A DNA stretch of 38,644 nucleotides, taken from assembly GCA_016278515.1 (NCBI GenBank), contig JADQBR010000129.1, forward strand, positions 1 to 38,644. Direction: 5' to 3'. The position numbers and the translations under genes are program-made. Under the pieces are notes generated by a model. It worked only from the letters and a program-made list of their open reading frames with translations, was not told the origin of the DNA and did not search any database. Source of the DNA: Bacillota bacterium (lineage in GTDB: Bacteria > Bacillota > JADQBR01). This document shows positions 6,172-13,990 of this stretch, piece after piece; the first letter of the stretch is position 1, and each line of letters begins with the position of its first letter.

Positions 6172-6506
6172 AGCCAGGCAGGGGAGAAATATGGTCTGTT
6201 GAACTTAACCCGGCTAAGGGGCATGAACAAGCGGGGAAACGACCCTGTTTAGTTATGTCTGTTGATTTATTTAACCACGGCCCGGCAGGACTAGTTGTAG
6301 TTTTGCCCATAACAACAAAAAATAAGGGAATTCCTTTTCATGTTGAAATTATGCCCCCAGAAGGCGGCTTAAAAGAAACAAGCTATATCAAATGTGAAGA
6401 CGTCAGATCTCTTTCCATGGAAAGATTAATCGATCGTTGGGGCACTGTATCTTCGGAAAAAATAGCAATGGCTGAAGACAGACTAAGAATATTAATGGGA
6501 CTATAA
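6168..6506 (+). CDS. MazF/PemK-type mRNA interferase toxin
   Basis: A 112-residue toxin with GEIWSVELNPAKGHEQAGKR at the N-terminus, the KRP segment, VVVLPITTKNKGIPFHV, and a conserved late block (TSYIKCEDVRSLSMERL). This places it in the EndoA/PemK branch, somewhat apart from the E. coli-like toxin just upstream. Its target would be single-stranded mRNA. Coupled to the antitoxin by a 4-bp overlap and followed by a terminator hairpin at 6550-6577. It appears complete. Confidence 0.88.
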   Translation: MKPGRGEIWSVELNPAKGHEQAGKRPCLVMSVDLFNHGPAGLVVVLPITTKNKGIPFHVEIMPPEGGLKETSYIKCEDVRSLSMERLIDRWGTVSSEKIAMAEDRLRILMGL

Positions 6507-6549
6507 AATTTAAGGGACATACATGGAAAATTTGATAAATGATTATACC

Positions 6550-6577
6550 AAAAGGCCTATTGCAGCGGGTCTTTTTT
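6550..6577 (+). terminator. Intrinsic terminator after the second MazF-type pair
   Basis: AAAAGGCC (6550-6557) pairs with GGTCTTTT (6568-6575) with one wobble, merging into a run of six T. Confidence 0.6.
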
Positions 6578-6678
6578 GGTTGGTGCAGGGGAATAATGCT
6601 TGACGGCGAAATTGGTATTTAATCAAATTAAAGTTACACAGTTCCCATTCTGGAAAATGTGAAGGGGTGAAAGTCAAG

Positions 6679-6834
6679 ATGAATTTTTCTTATAAATTAG
6701 CTATATTTTTTGGTTTGATGGGCTTTCTGATTTTGATTGCTATGGGAGCACCTATATGGCAGCCGATTATAATTATTATTGGGATAATAGTGCTAATTCT
6801 AAGTCAAAGAAATAACCGGAAAAGAAAAGGATAG
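6679..6834 (+). CDS. Small hydrophobic membrane protein, 51 residues
   Basis: ATG 6679 follows AAGGGG (6662-6667) and opens a 51-codon frame. Residues 6-22 and 26-42 are hydrophobic (KLAIFFGLMGFLILIAM and IWQPIIIIIGIIVLIL) and the tail is strongly basic (QRNNRKRKG), the positive-inside pattern of a two-helix membrane protein. No family is recognised. Its composition is consistent with a real small protein, and it resembles membrane peptides found beside toxin-antitoxin genes, but no function can be assigned. Confidence 0.5.
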   Translation: MNFSYKLAIFFGLMGFLILIAMGAPIWQPIIIIIGIIVLILSQRNNRKRKG

Positions 6835-7130
6835 AGCGAAAACTTGCCGGTGTGCAGCAAGTTTGGCGGTAGAACAATTTGTTACATCTGTAAAGGTGCA
6901 AACGTCGGCATCCAATAATATTAATATACTAGAAGCCTTTGCCAAGGTGACCAACTGGGATATTCAACTGAATAAAATATAGCTAACCGATTCATGGCAG
7001 TAGTGGTGATGGGGTTAGACTCGAAATATTCACTAATGGCATGGAGGAACCAAGGGGACAGTAAAGGGGTCCAGACACAAATTAAGTCTGCAATACTAAG
7101 GTTTATCGGTGTTTGTTGATAAAATAGTTT
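6835..7130. other. Intergenic stretch with REP-like fragments
   Basis: No convincing gene. A hairpin AACTTGC/GCAAGTT at 6840-6864 could terminate the small gene upstream but lacks a clear T run. GGGGTTAGACTCGAAATATT at 7015-7034 resembles GGGGTCAGGCTTGAATTATT at 7873-7892, and AAGGGGACAG at 7053-7062 is another REP-like piece. A 60-codon frame ending at 6982 has no start codon with a ribosome binding site. Confidence 0.5.
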
Positions 7131-7159
7131 TTGACAATTGTAGATACTACGTATATACT
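7131..7159 (+). promoter_or_regulatory. Promoter of the third mazEF operon
   Basis: TTGACA (7131-7136), a 17-bp spacer, and TATACT (7154-7159), almost perfect consensus. GTATATAC (7151-7158) overlaps the -10 exactly as at 5126-5133. The predicted start site is very close to the ribosome binding site, giving a leader of only about 13 bases. Confidence 0.8.
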
Positions 7160-7178
7160 TTAATTAAGAGGTGATCTT

Positions 7179-7418
7179 ATGTATGCCAAAATTCAAAAGT
7201 GGGGAAATAGTCAGGCAGTCAGACTTCCAAAGCCTATTCTTGAAATGGCAAAACTCAATGAAAATGATACGGTAGAAATAAAAGTTCAAGACGGTAATTT
7301 AATCATGGTGCCTCTAAAAAAACACAAAACTTTAGAAGAGAGAATTGCTGAATATAAAGGCGATTATAAGTGTGGTGAATGGAATACTGGAAAACCAACA
7401 GGTGAAGAGGTGTTTTAA
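7179..7418 (+). CDS. MazE-type antitoxin (AbrB-fold)
   Basis: A 79-residue antitoxin. The DNA-binding domain is recognised from YAKIQKWGNSQAVRLPKPIL and VEIKVQDGNLIMVPLKK. The tail (LEERIAEYKGDYKCGEWNTG, then KPTGEEVF) is the toxin-binding segment of ChpB/MazF-type modules. ATG 7179 follows AGAGGTGAT (7167-7175). The stop codon overlaps the toxin start by one base (TAATG). Relative to the first MazE the tail is of a different type, so cross-neutralisation with the first MazF is not obvious. Confidence 0.87.
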   Translation: MYAKIQKWGNSQAVRLPKPILEMAKLNENDTVEIKVQDGNLIMVPLKKHKTLEERIAEYKGDYKCGEWNTGKPTGEEVF

Positions 7419-7768
7419 TGGATTATACACCAGAGCAGGGTGATATTGTATTTTTAGAATTTGACCCACAAGCAGGACATGAACAAAAAGGAAAAAGGCC
7501 TGCATTGGTTGTTAGTAATAAAACTTATAATATTTTTACTAGAATGGCTATGGTATGCCCAATAACTAACACAACTAAAGGTTTTCCGTTGCATTTAGAA
7601 CTGGATGAGAGGACTAAAACAACAGGAGTTATTATGTGTGAACAGGTAAAGGCTTTAGATATACACGCGAGAAATATATCTTTTTATGAAAAGGTGCCAA
7701 GAGATCTCTTGGAAGAAGTGGTAGATATTTTATATGGTTTTGTTGAAATAGAGCAGAAGAGTAACTAG
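7418..7768 (+). CDS. MazF-type mRNA interferase toxin
   Basis: A 116-residue toxin with GDIVFLEFDPQAGHEQKGKR, the KRPALVVS segment, MAMVCPITNTTKGFPLHLEL, and a late block TGVIMCEQVKALDI. It resembles the ChpB/MazF subgroup and is clearly paralogous to the product of 5394-5744, but diverged along its length. All core residues (Arg in KRP, Thr in PIT) are present. Overlaps its antitoxin by one base. A REP-like hairpin follows the stop codon after six bases, in the same position as after the first mazF. Confidence 0.9.
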   Translation: MDYTPEQGDIVFLEFDPQAGHEQKGKRPALVVSNKTYNIFTRMAMVCPITNTTKGFPLHLELDERTKTTGVIMCEQVKALDIHARNISFYEKVPRDLLEEVVDILYGFVEIEQKSN

Positions 7769-7774
7769 TGGGGA

Positions 7775-7812
7775 GCACAAAGGGACGGTTCATTTGTGCT
7801 ATTTTTCTTTAC
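7775..7812 (+). terminator. REP-like hairpin with T-rich tail after the third mazF
   Basis: GCACAAA (7775-7781) pairs with TTTGTGC (7793-7799), then TATTTTTCTTT. The loop contains GGGACGGTTC, the motif shared by the repeats in this island. Confidence 0.55.
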
Positions 7813-7977
7813 AAAGCACTCAGGGGACAGGTATATCATGTTATAGGGGAAATAAGTTGACCATTGGGGGCGACGGGGTCAGGCTTGAATTATTCACGGA
7901 ACCCTAAGGAACTTCTAATACCCGAGAGATCAAGGGGCAGGTTCCTTTATTTTGTTTGACATTGTAATACCGAATAA

Positions 7978-7997
7978 ATGGCAAACAAAACGTCCCC
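7978..7997 (-). repeat. Inverted copy of the core of the 57-bp repeat
   Basis: ATGGCAAACAAAACGTCCCC is the exact reverse complement of positions 1135-1154. It lies just upstream of the deacetylase gene and shows that the longer open frame starting at 7952 reads through repeat DNA. Confidence 0.8.
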
Positions 7998-8044
7998 GTG
8001 GCCCGCCCCCATGGCCGTACTTTAATTTGAAAGGTTGGGCATAT

Positions 8045-9301
8045 ATGGAGAGTTTAGCAATTGCCTTGGTCCTGGGGTTTTTTGCTATTCAGGTATTACG
8101 GCTTCCCAGGAATAAACTAGTTGATACTACTGTTATTCGGTGGTTTGGTTTTCTGATAGCGGTTGCAGTTACTCTGGGTATAAAAATATATTATTTTAGT
8201 TCAATGATGATGGTTGCCTCATGCGTAGGGATGTTGTTTGGTTTTATTTGGTCACCAGTCTATAAGGAGCCAATTAAGGCAGATTGGCAGTTTGTGGCTG
8301 CCGGATCGCTGCTGGTAATGGACCCGCTTTTATCTATTGTTGTAATCGGCGTCTTATTGGGTCGCCGACCTCTAAGGCGGTATTATTCATTAGTTTTTGG
8401 AATGATAGTGATAGTTAGCGTTATAGTAACATATTATTTGGATAAATCCGATATTATAGCACTATTTTTGTTAGGATATTATTTGGCGGATGTTACTGGT
8501 GAAAGGCTGCTTCAGTCTGACAAAAAGGTTATGGTAAGGAAAATTGCTTACCTGACTACACCTATGTTGATCTTTACCATGCTATTCTTAAACAGATATG
8601 TCTATCACGGCTTTGGTATGCAGAGGGACTTATTTAGGGAAGGCCCAGGTGTATTTAAAGTAGTCGCGTTAACATTTGACGACGGGCCTAACCTAGTGTA
8701 TACACCGGCTATTTTAGATATTTTAAAAGAGAAAGAAGTTCCCGCTACTTTTTTTATGGTGGGTAGGCATGTAGAGCAACATCCGGAAATAGCGAAAAGG
8801 ATAGTTGCCGAAGGTCATGAAGTTGGCAGCCATACTTATTCACATGCCAACTTACTGGGCGCCTCAGGTATAAAAGTAATGCAGGAAATAATACGGGGCC
8901 AAACGGCTATCGAAGAGGTGACGGGAGAAAGACCTAAGTACTTTCGTCCGCCAAGAGGATTATATAGCATAGAAACCCTTGAAGTGATAGAAAATGAAGA
9001 GCTAAGTCTGATTTTGTGGTCCGTTAGTTCCCAGGATTGGCTCGGTGGTCGATGGCGTGACATTGTAAGAAATGTAATTAAAGGAGTAGAGCCCGGAGCG
9101 ATACTTTTGTTTCATGATAGTGGGGACTTTATTACTGCTCAAGGCGGAGAAAGGATGAATACTGTCAAAGCACTTCCTGTAATAATAGATACTTTGCGGG
9201 AAGAAGGATATAGTTTTATTTCAGTCAGAGATATGTTGATACTGTCTGGATTGGCCGGCGAAGAAACAGATGCTGATGTGGAGGGGCAGTTATATGAGTG
9301 A
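8045..9301 (+). CDS. Membrane-anchored polysaccharide deacetylase (NodB/CE4 family)
   Basis: A 418-residue protein. Residues 1 to about 190 form an N-terminal membrane domain with roughly six to seven hydrophobic helices that I do not recognise. The rest is a complete CE4 domain: TFDDGP at 210-215, metal-binding H263 and H267 in GSHTYSH, R301 in RPPRG, and H357 in LFHDSG. Such enzymes remove acetyl groups from peptidoglycan or other surface glycans outside the membrane. I chose ATG 8045 because upstream codons run through an inverted repeat and give a non-membrane extension; the ribosome binding site (GAAAGG) is only moderate. The gene overlaps a GNAT acetyltransferase gene by 8 bp, suggesting they work on the same substrate or process. 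Confidence 0.85.
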   Translation: MESLAIALVLGFFAIQVLRLPRNKLVDTTVIRWFGFLIAVAVTLGIKIYYFSSMMMVASCVGMLFGFIWSPVYKEPIKADWQFVAAGSLLVMDPLLSIVVIGVLLGRRPLRRYYSLVFGMIVIVSVIVTYYLDKSDIIALFLLGYYLADVTGERLLQSDKKVMVRKIAYLTTPMLIFTMLFLNRYVYHGFGMQRDLFREGPGVFKVVALTFDDGPNLVYTPAILDILKEKEVPATFFMVGRHVEQHPEIAKRIVAEGHEVGSHTYSHANLLGASGIKVMQEIIRGQTAIEEVTGERPKYFRPPRGLYSIETLEVIENEELSLILWSVSSQDWLGGRWRDIVRNVIKGVEPGAILLFHDSGDFITAQGGERMNTVKALPVIIDTLREEGYSFISVRDMLILSGLAGEETDADVEGQLYE

Positions 9302-9923
9302 TGCTACTGCAACTATTAGGAGAGTGGAGAAAAGGGATATTAATAAAGTTGCAATATTATTCTCTACAGGCTTTCCTGGAAGTATGGAAACAGTATTCGG
9401 GAAAAAGCAGGCCAACTTAGAGAGCTTAGAGGATATTTTTGCCTTTTTAAGGAGCAATTGTGAGCAATTTTATGTAGCGGAGTTGGATGGTGAGGTAGTT
9501 GGTTATATAATTACACCGGCTAATATGAAATATATTTGGAGAAAGGCAATGAAAAGTAGTTTTCTAATAAAGGCTTTATGGAGGTTTATAACAGGTAAAT
9601 ATCAGATATCTCTGATAAAAAGTATTTTGCTGATAAGGAATAAGTTAACGTTCATCAAAATTCCTGCGACTTGGGAAAAAGATGTGGGACAAATACTGTC
9701 CATAGCGGTTGACCCTGGGAAGAGGGGGATGGGTATAGGAAAGATGCTTGTTAGGGAGGGCCTTGATAGCTTAAAGGAACAAAGGGTGAAGGGTGTAAAA
9801 TTAGAGGTGCGGCCGAAAAATAAGGCAGCGTATAAGCTTTACCGGTCACTGGGTTTTACTTTAATTGGTCAAGCGGTGGATAGTCAGGGTAAATGGTTGG
9901 TAATGAAGAAAAACCTTGATTGA
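9294..9923 (+). CDS. GNAT-family N-acetyltransferase
   Basis: A 209-residue acetyltransferase. The acetyl-CoA binding motif A is ILSIAVDPGKRGMGIGKML, followed by a motif B of the form NKAAYKLYRSLGF. The central section (residues about 75-120) is an unusual basic and hydrophobic insertion (KAMKSSFLIKALWRFITG) that may bind membranes or a bulky substrate. ATG 9294 follows GGAGGGG and lies within the last codons of the deacetylase gene, so translation is coupled. Whether it acetylates a protein or a small molecule cannot be said. A terminator follows at 10009-10045. Confidence 0.85.
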   Translation: MSDATATIRRVEKRDINKVAILFSTGFPGSMETVFGKKQANLESLEDIFAFLRSNCEQFYVAELDGEVVGYIITPANMKYIWRKAMKSSFLIKALWRFITGKYQISLIKSILLIRNKLTFIKIPATWEKDVGQILSIAVDPGKRGMGIGKMLVREGLDSLKEQRVKGVKLEVRPKNKAAYKLYRSLGFTLIGQAVDSQGKWLVMKKNLD

Positions 9924-10008
9924 GGACCTAGCAATTGACTCTGAAAAAGAAACAGTTACGGATGTTGTTTATTAGAAAAGACTAAGAGAGGAAAAGATAA
10001 TACATTAT

Positions 10009-10046
10009 AAAGGGTTCGGAGGTAACCGGGTCCTTTATTTATTTTA
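10009..10046 (+). terminator. Intrinsic terminator
   Basis: AAAGGGTTCGG pairs with CCGGGTCCTTT with wobbles (10009-10036), followed by ATTTATTTT. It closes the deacetylase-acetyltransferase operon. Confidence 0.6.
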
Positions 10047-10055
10047 CATGTCTAC

Positions 10056-10077
10056 GTTAGAAAGTTAACTTTCTGAC
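10056..10077. promoter_or_regulatory. Palindrome of unknown role
   Basis: AGAAAGTTAACTTTCT (10059-10074) is a perfect 16-bp palindrome, and pairing extends outward over 10056-10077 with one T-G mismatch. It lies 150 bp before the MscS gene and could be a regulator binding site. Confidence 0.35.
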
Positions 10078-10194
10078 TGCGGCGCAGCCAAGGGTCTCGC
10101 CTGTGATATGCATTTTTTGCGTTCAAGGGAGGAAGAATCATGGGGTAGATTAGCACAATAAAGAAGGGGAACGAAGTATTTTAGCGAAAATGGT

Positions 10195-10222
10195 ATAAAT
10201 ACTAAAGTATAGGGGATAGTTT
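10195..10222 (+). repeat. 28-bp repeat shared with the region downstream of mazF
   Basis: Exactly matches 5766-5793 and, with one mismatch, 3979-4006. Its AGGGGAT segment (10211-10217) is the only plausible ribosome binding site for the MscS gene starting at 10227. Confidence 0.85.
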
Positions 10223-10226
10223 AGGC

Positions 10227-11339
10227 ATGCTTGAGAGTTTAATGGATTTTGGGTTAGGTATTATTAACGGAATCTCTTTTGAGATCCTATGGGTATTTGG
10301 CACTACTTTATTAATATTATTGTTTTTCTTGCTTTTGCGGAAATTGTTTGTCCGCTATGTTTTTAAAATTATCTTAAATATTACCAGCAAAACGGAAACA
10401 GATTTAGACGAAAAATTACTGACAGCTTTTGAACGACCTCTGCGGGTATTTTTTGTAGTATTAGGAATTTACTTTGCCCTAAATTACTTGCCACTTGCAG
10501 TCCAGCAGGATATTTTAGTTTCAAGGTTCTGTAGATCAGCAATTATTATTCTAATGGGTTGGGGTTTCTATAACTTGATGGGAGCTTGTTCCAATTTTTT
10601 TGAAAATATTCAAGAAAGACTAAATTTCAATTTGGATAAAATACTAATACCTTTTATTTCGAAAATTGCACGCTTTCTTATTGTGATTTTTACAGTTAGT
10701 ATAGTAGCCCAAGAATGGGAATATAACATTGATGGTTTGATTACCGGTTTAGGCTTGGGCGGATTGGCCTTTGCACTAGCTGCAAAGGATACTGTAGGCA
10801 ATATTTTTGGCGGTGTAGTAATAATAACAGATAAACCGTTTTCTTTGGGAGATTGGATAGAAACCCCTTCAGTTGAAGGGGTTGTGGAAGATATTAACTT
10901 TCGGAGCACTAGAATAAGGACTTTTGCCCATGCTCTGATAATCGTCCCTAATTCCTCATTGGTAAATGAACCCATAACCAACTGGTCGCGGATGGGTAAA
11001 AGAAGGATAACTTTTAATTTAGGAGTTACTTATACTACACCTAAGGATAAGCTGAAAAAGGTTGTAGATAATATTAGAGATTTGCTTAATAATCATCCTG
11101 AGGTTAACAAAGAAACCATATTCGTAAATTTTGATAAGTTTAACGATAGCAGCTTGGACATATTTTTGTACTTTTTTAGTGATAGTACCAATTGGGGCAA
11201 ATGGTTGTTAGTGAAAGAAGATATTAATTTTAAAATTATGGGGATTCTTGAACAAGAAGGTGTATCAGTTGCTTTTCCCAGCCGAAGCATATATATTGAA
11301 AACGGGGAGCACGCTGAAAATTTAACAAACTGTGATTAA
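10227..11339 (+). CDS. MscS-family mechanosensitive ion channel
   Basis: A 370-residue membrane protein. Four or five hydrophobic helices occupy residues 5-190. The pore-lining helix follows the MscS pattern of alternating glycines and alanines (GLGLGGLAFALAAKDTVGNI). After it comes the beta domain with FSLGDWIE, VEDINFRSTRIRT and PNSSLVNEPITNWS, then a mixed C-terminal domain. The channel opens on membrane tension to release solutes during hypo-osmotic shock. It is longer than E. coli MscS (286 residues) because of extra N-terminal helices. It appears to be a single-gene unit with a terminator at 11348-11380. Its ribosome binding site comes from a repeat. Confidence 0.92.
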   Translation: MLESLMDFGLGIINGISFEILWVFGTTLLILLFFLLLRKLFVRYVFKIILNITSKTETDLDEKLLTAFERPLRVFFVVLGIYFALNYLPLAVQQDILVSRFCRSAIIILMGWGFYNLMGACSNFFENIQERLNFNLDKILIPFISKIARFLIVIFTVSIVAQEWEYNIDGLITGLGLGGLAFALAAKDTVGNIFGGVVIITDKPFSLGDWIETPSVEGVVEDINFRSTRIRTFAHALIIVPNSSLVNEPITNWSRMGKRRITFNLGVTYTTPKDKLKKVVDNIRDLLNNHPEVNKETIFVNFDKFNDSSLDIFLYFFSDSTNWGKWLLVKEDINFKIMGILEQEGVSVAFPSRSIYIENGEHAENLTNCD

Positions 11340-11347
11340 ATATGATT

Positions 11348-11380
11348 GGTCTAGCTGGGAAAAGCTGGGCCTTTTTATTT
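11348..11380 (+). terminator. Intrinsic terminator after the MscS gene
   Basis: GGTCTAGCT (11348-11356) pairs with AGCTGGGCC (11363-11371), with wobbles, followed by TTTTTATTT. Confidence 0.75.
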
Positions 11381-11562
11381 AAGCAGCAGATATAATCGGA
11401 AGTTTATCATAAAATGCTACAATACCATGATTGTTTGGTCCATATTTCCTGTATTAAATATTAGTATTGGACTGAAAGTAGGATATGTCCTATGTTATGA
11501 TGTAGCTGGAGCATACTATAAGAGTACTATAACGTAATAACTTGAAATTATGGAGTTTTGCT

Positions 11563-12072
11563 ATGTTTAAATTATCAATGAAAAATCGCAGGAAACTTGT
11601 TAAAGCATCAAAGCAGCCTTATGCCGTCTCATTAGGCGCTGCTGTAGGCATATTTTGGAACTTTATTCCATCTCTTGGGGTAGGTCCTGTCCTATCGATG
11701 GTGGCTGCCAAATTGCTTAAAGCCAGCGGTATCACGGCAGTTGCAGCAAACTTAGCAACGGGGGTGTTTATTCCTCTGTTTTATACTCTGAATTATATGA
11801 CAGGGCGGGTTTTATTTGGCCACCGACCTACGTCGGCGGATGTTCAGTCAGAACTGGGAGCATCCTTAGAGCAGTCCATCCATAATGCGGGCAATATTGT
11901 AGAGGAGCCCGGCAGGTTTTTTTCCCTATATAAACTACAGTCCGTATCCGAAAGTTTTATTCTAGGATCCGTGGTAAATGCCGTATTGGCTGCGATTTTA
12001 GTATATATTATTATGTATTTAGTATTAGCAAACATCAAAACTAAGGGTAAGAAGGAAAAGAAGGTTAATTAA
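11563..12072 (+). CDS. DUF2062 membrane protein
   Basis: A 169-residue protein with the DUF2062 pattern: a basic start (KNRRKLVKASKQ), then P-Y-A-V-S-LGAAVGIFWNFIPSLGVGP, a helix rich in small residues (AAKLLKASGITAVAANLATG), and PLFYTLNYMTGRVLFG. The C-terminal part has another long hydrophobic helix and a lysine-rich end. The family is found in many bacteria, sometimes as part of glycosyltransferases, and has no settled function. I chose ATG 11563 because TGGAG lies at good distance; TTG 11542 is in frame but less likely. It seems to be monocistronic, with a terminator at 12125. Confidence 0.82.
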   Translation: MFKLSMKNRRKLVKASKQPYAVSLGAAVGIFWNFIPSLGVGPVLSMVAAKLLKASGITAVAANLATGVFIPLFYTLNYMTGRVLFGHRPTSADVQSELGASLEQSIHNAGNIVEEPGRFFSLYKLQSVSESFILGSVVNAVLAAILVYIIMYLVLANIKTKGKKEKKVN

Positions 12073-12124
12073 GTGCCTGCAGCTTTGAAACTATAAAGTT
12101 TAATATAGTTGCGCTTCGTGAGAA

Positions 12125-12153
12125 GGTCTGGCTATTACAGCTGGATCTTTTTT
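12125..12153 (+). terminator. Intrinsic terminator after the DUF2062 gene
   Basis: GGTCTGGCT (12125-12133) pairs with AGCTGGATC (12139-12147) with three wobble pairs, followed by six T. Confidence 0.65.
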
Positions 12154-12374
12154 CATGAGAAAGTGAAACTTCCTCGCTACTCCATTGAACCTTAGTTTAA
12201 ATGACTCTGAAAAATGTCAAGGCATAATTATCGGACATCCTACATTCAAGTTTATTAAAAGATTTATATTCTCTTTAACAATGCTTATGGGAACATTTTC
12301 TAATGAATGTCGTCGAATCATAGGAGGTAATAGCTGACGGTATGTGGAAATAAAAAAGCGAGGAGGAATGGATA

Positions 12375-13889
12375 ATGTTGCAAACAAGGCAAAAGTCGTG
12401 GTACATAAAACCACTTATCATTTTTATTACATTGGTTTTAATGATTGGACTGTTCCAAGGACCTGCACGAGCGGCAGATATAGAGCAGCCTAATATTGAT
12501 GAAGTTAAACTATGGTTAAACATGCTATTTGTAGAGCAAATTGATTGGGAGCAGGTTGATACTACCAGCGTAGATTCTATTATCAAGTCCCTTGGTGATA
12601 AATATACCGTCTATATGACCCCAAAGGATTTCGAACATCTAACCACCAGTTTAGGCGGGGAATTTGGCGGTATAGGAGTATACATACAGCAGGTCGAAGG
12701 CTACGTGACCGTAACTTCGCCTATGACAGACAGTCCTGCCGAAAAAGCCGGACTGCAGACGGAAGACAAAATTATTAAAGTAGATGGCAATGACGTCGTC
12801 GATACGCCACTTAATCAGGTTGTAGAATTGATTAAAGGTGAGCCGGGCACCGATGTAGAGCTGACTATTCTGCGTGGAGACGAAGAATTAGAATTTACTC
12901 TTACACGAGAGGAAATTCGGGTGCATAGCGTGGCTGGCGAAATGCTAGACGATGAAATGGGTTACCTTCGCGTTCACTCTTTTGGGGAAAATACCAAAAA
13001 TGAGTTGGAAGCGGAAATGGCCCGGCTGGATGAAGCCGGTGCTTTAGGCTATATCATAGACCTGCGCAATAACGGCGGCGGTTATCTAAACAGTGCTTTG
13101 GAGATAGCAGATATGCTAATTGACCCGGGAGCAATTGTCCATGTGACCAGACGGGGCAAGACGGTTCAAACCTATGGCACTGCCACCAAAGGAATAGGGA
13201 AACCATTGGTTGTGTTGGTTAATAAGGGTAGTGCCAGCGCATCAGAGATCTTAGCGGCGGCAATTCAACAGACTGGCGGCGGCATCCTAGTTGGAACCGA
13301 CACATTTGGCAAGGCATCAGTCCAACGCATTGTCAGTCTCAGTAACGGGGGTAATCTGAAACTGACCACAGCCCATTATCTGACTCCTAATAGAACGAAT
13401 ATTAACGGGGTAGGTCTTAAACCAATTTTCTACGTAGAAGATATGAAAAAGCAGTTGGATAAGGCAAAGGAAATCCTTAAAGTTGCCATAGAGCAGGAAA
13501 GAGTTAAAGAATCAGAGCCTGACATTCGCCTGTTCATTGGTAGAACTACCGGCATGGTAGGTGATAAGGCTGTAGCACTTGACAGTAAACCTTTTATAGA
13601 AGAAGGCAGGACTTATGTGCCAGTCAGGTTTATTAGTGAGGCATTAGGTATGAACGTTACATGGGACAAATCAAAAGGAGCTGTAATTACCGGCAAAGAT
13701 ACCAAAATTAGTTTGGCAGCAGGTGCTGATTCGGCAATGGTTAATGGGGAGCAAAAGGCTGTACAGGAACCGTTGATAATAAAAGAGGGCAGGAGCTATC
13801 TTCCTGTTCGTGCATTTGTAAACCTTTTAGGCGGAACGGTTGACTGGAACGCTGAAGCTAAGGAGATAGACCTATTCTTTGCCCGTTGA
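12375..13889 (+). CDS. Secreted S41 C-terminal processing protease with PDZ and copper-amine-oxidase-N domains
   Basis: A 504-residue exported protease. Residues 1-33 are a signal peptide ending ARAA. An S41 N-terminal segment follows (LGDKYTVYMTPKDF), then a PDZ domain near 95-175 (ADSPAEKAGLQ-type: DSPAEKAGLQTEDKIIKVDG). The catalytic domain includes DLRNNGGGYL, the serine in SASASE (286-290) and lysine K313 in FGKASVQ, so the Ser-Lys dyad is present. Residues about 385-504 are a copper-amine-oxidase-N-like domain with the repeated TYVPVRF and SYLPVRAF motifs, thought to bind the cell wall. The family trims C-termini of exported proteins. ATG 12375 follows AGGAGGA. The neighbour at 13991 carries the same C-terminal domain. 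Confidence 0.92.
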   Translation: MLQTRQKSWYIKPLIIFITLVLMIGLFQGPARAADIEQPNIDEVKLWLNMLFVEQIDWEQVDTTSVDSIIKSLGDKYTVYMTPKDFEHLTTSLGGEFGGIGVYIQQVEGYVTVTSPMTDSPAEKAGLQTEDKIIKVDGNDVVDTPLNQVVELIKGEPGTDVELTILRGDEELEFTLTREEIRVHSVAGEMLDDEMGYLRVHSFGENTKNELEAEMARLDEAGALGYIIDLRNNGGGYLNSALEIADMLIDPGAIVHVTRRGKTVQTYGTATKGIGKPLVVLVNKGSASASEILAAAIQQTGGGILVGTDTFGKASVQRIVSLSNGGNLKLTTAHYLTPNRTNINGVGLKPIFYVEDMKKQLDKAKEILKVAIEQERVKESEPDIRLFIGRTTGMVGDKAVALDSKPFIEEGRTYVPVRFISEALGMNVTWDKSKGAVITGKDTKISLAAGADSAMVNGEQKAVQEPLIIKEGRSYLPVRAFVNLLGGTVDWNAEAKEIDLFFAR

Positions 13890-13990
13890 AATAAGAATGC
13901 TAATTTAAGTAGTTATCTTTTAATAGGCATATTATGGGTTTGTTTATATAGTATAATATGAAAGGCTAAGGTAAAATTGGGGGTGGAGTT

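Noticed and set aside
6803-6982. Open frame of 59 codons after the small membrane gene
   Set aside because: No start codon with a ribosome binding site, no recognisable protein pattern, and overlap with the small gene at its 5' end.
7952-8044. Longer N-terminus for the polysaccharide deacetylase
   Set aside because: The extra 31 codons run through an inverted repeat copy and GC-rich junk (KWQTKRPRGPPPWP), and they would precede a membrane helix that is a natural start.
12340-12351. Three-codon frame (MWK) before the S41 protease gene
   Set aside because: Too short to distinguish from chance; no terminator or pairing structure links it to the protease gene.
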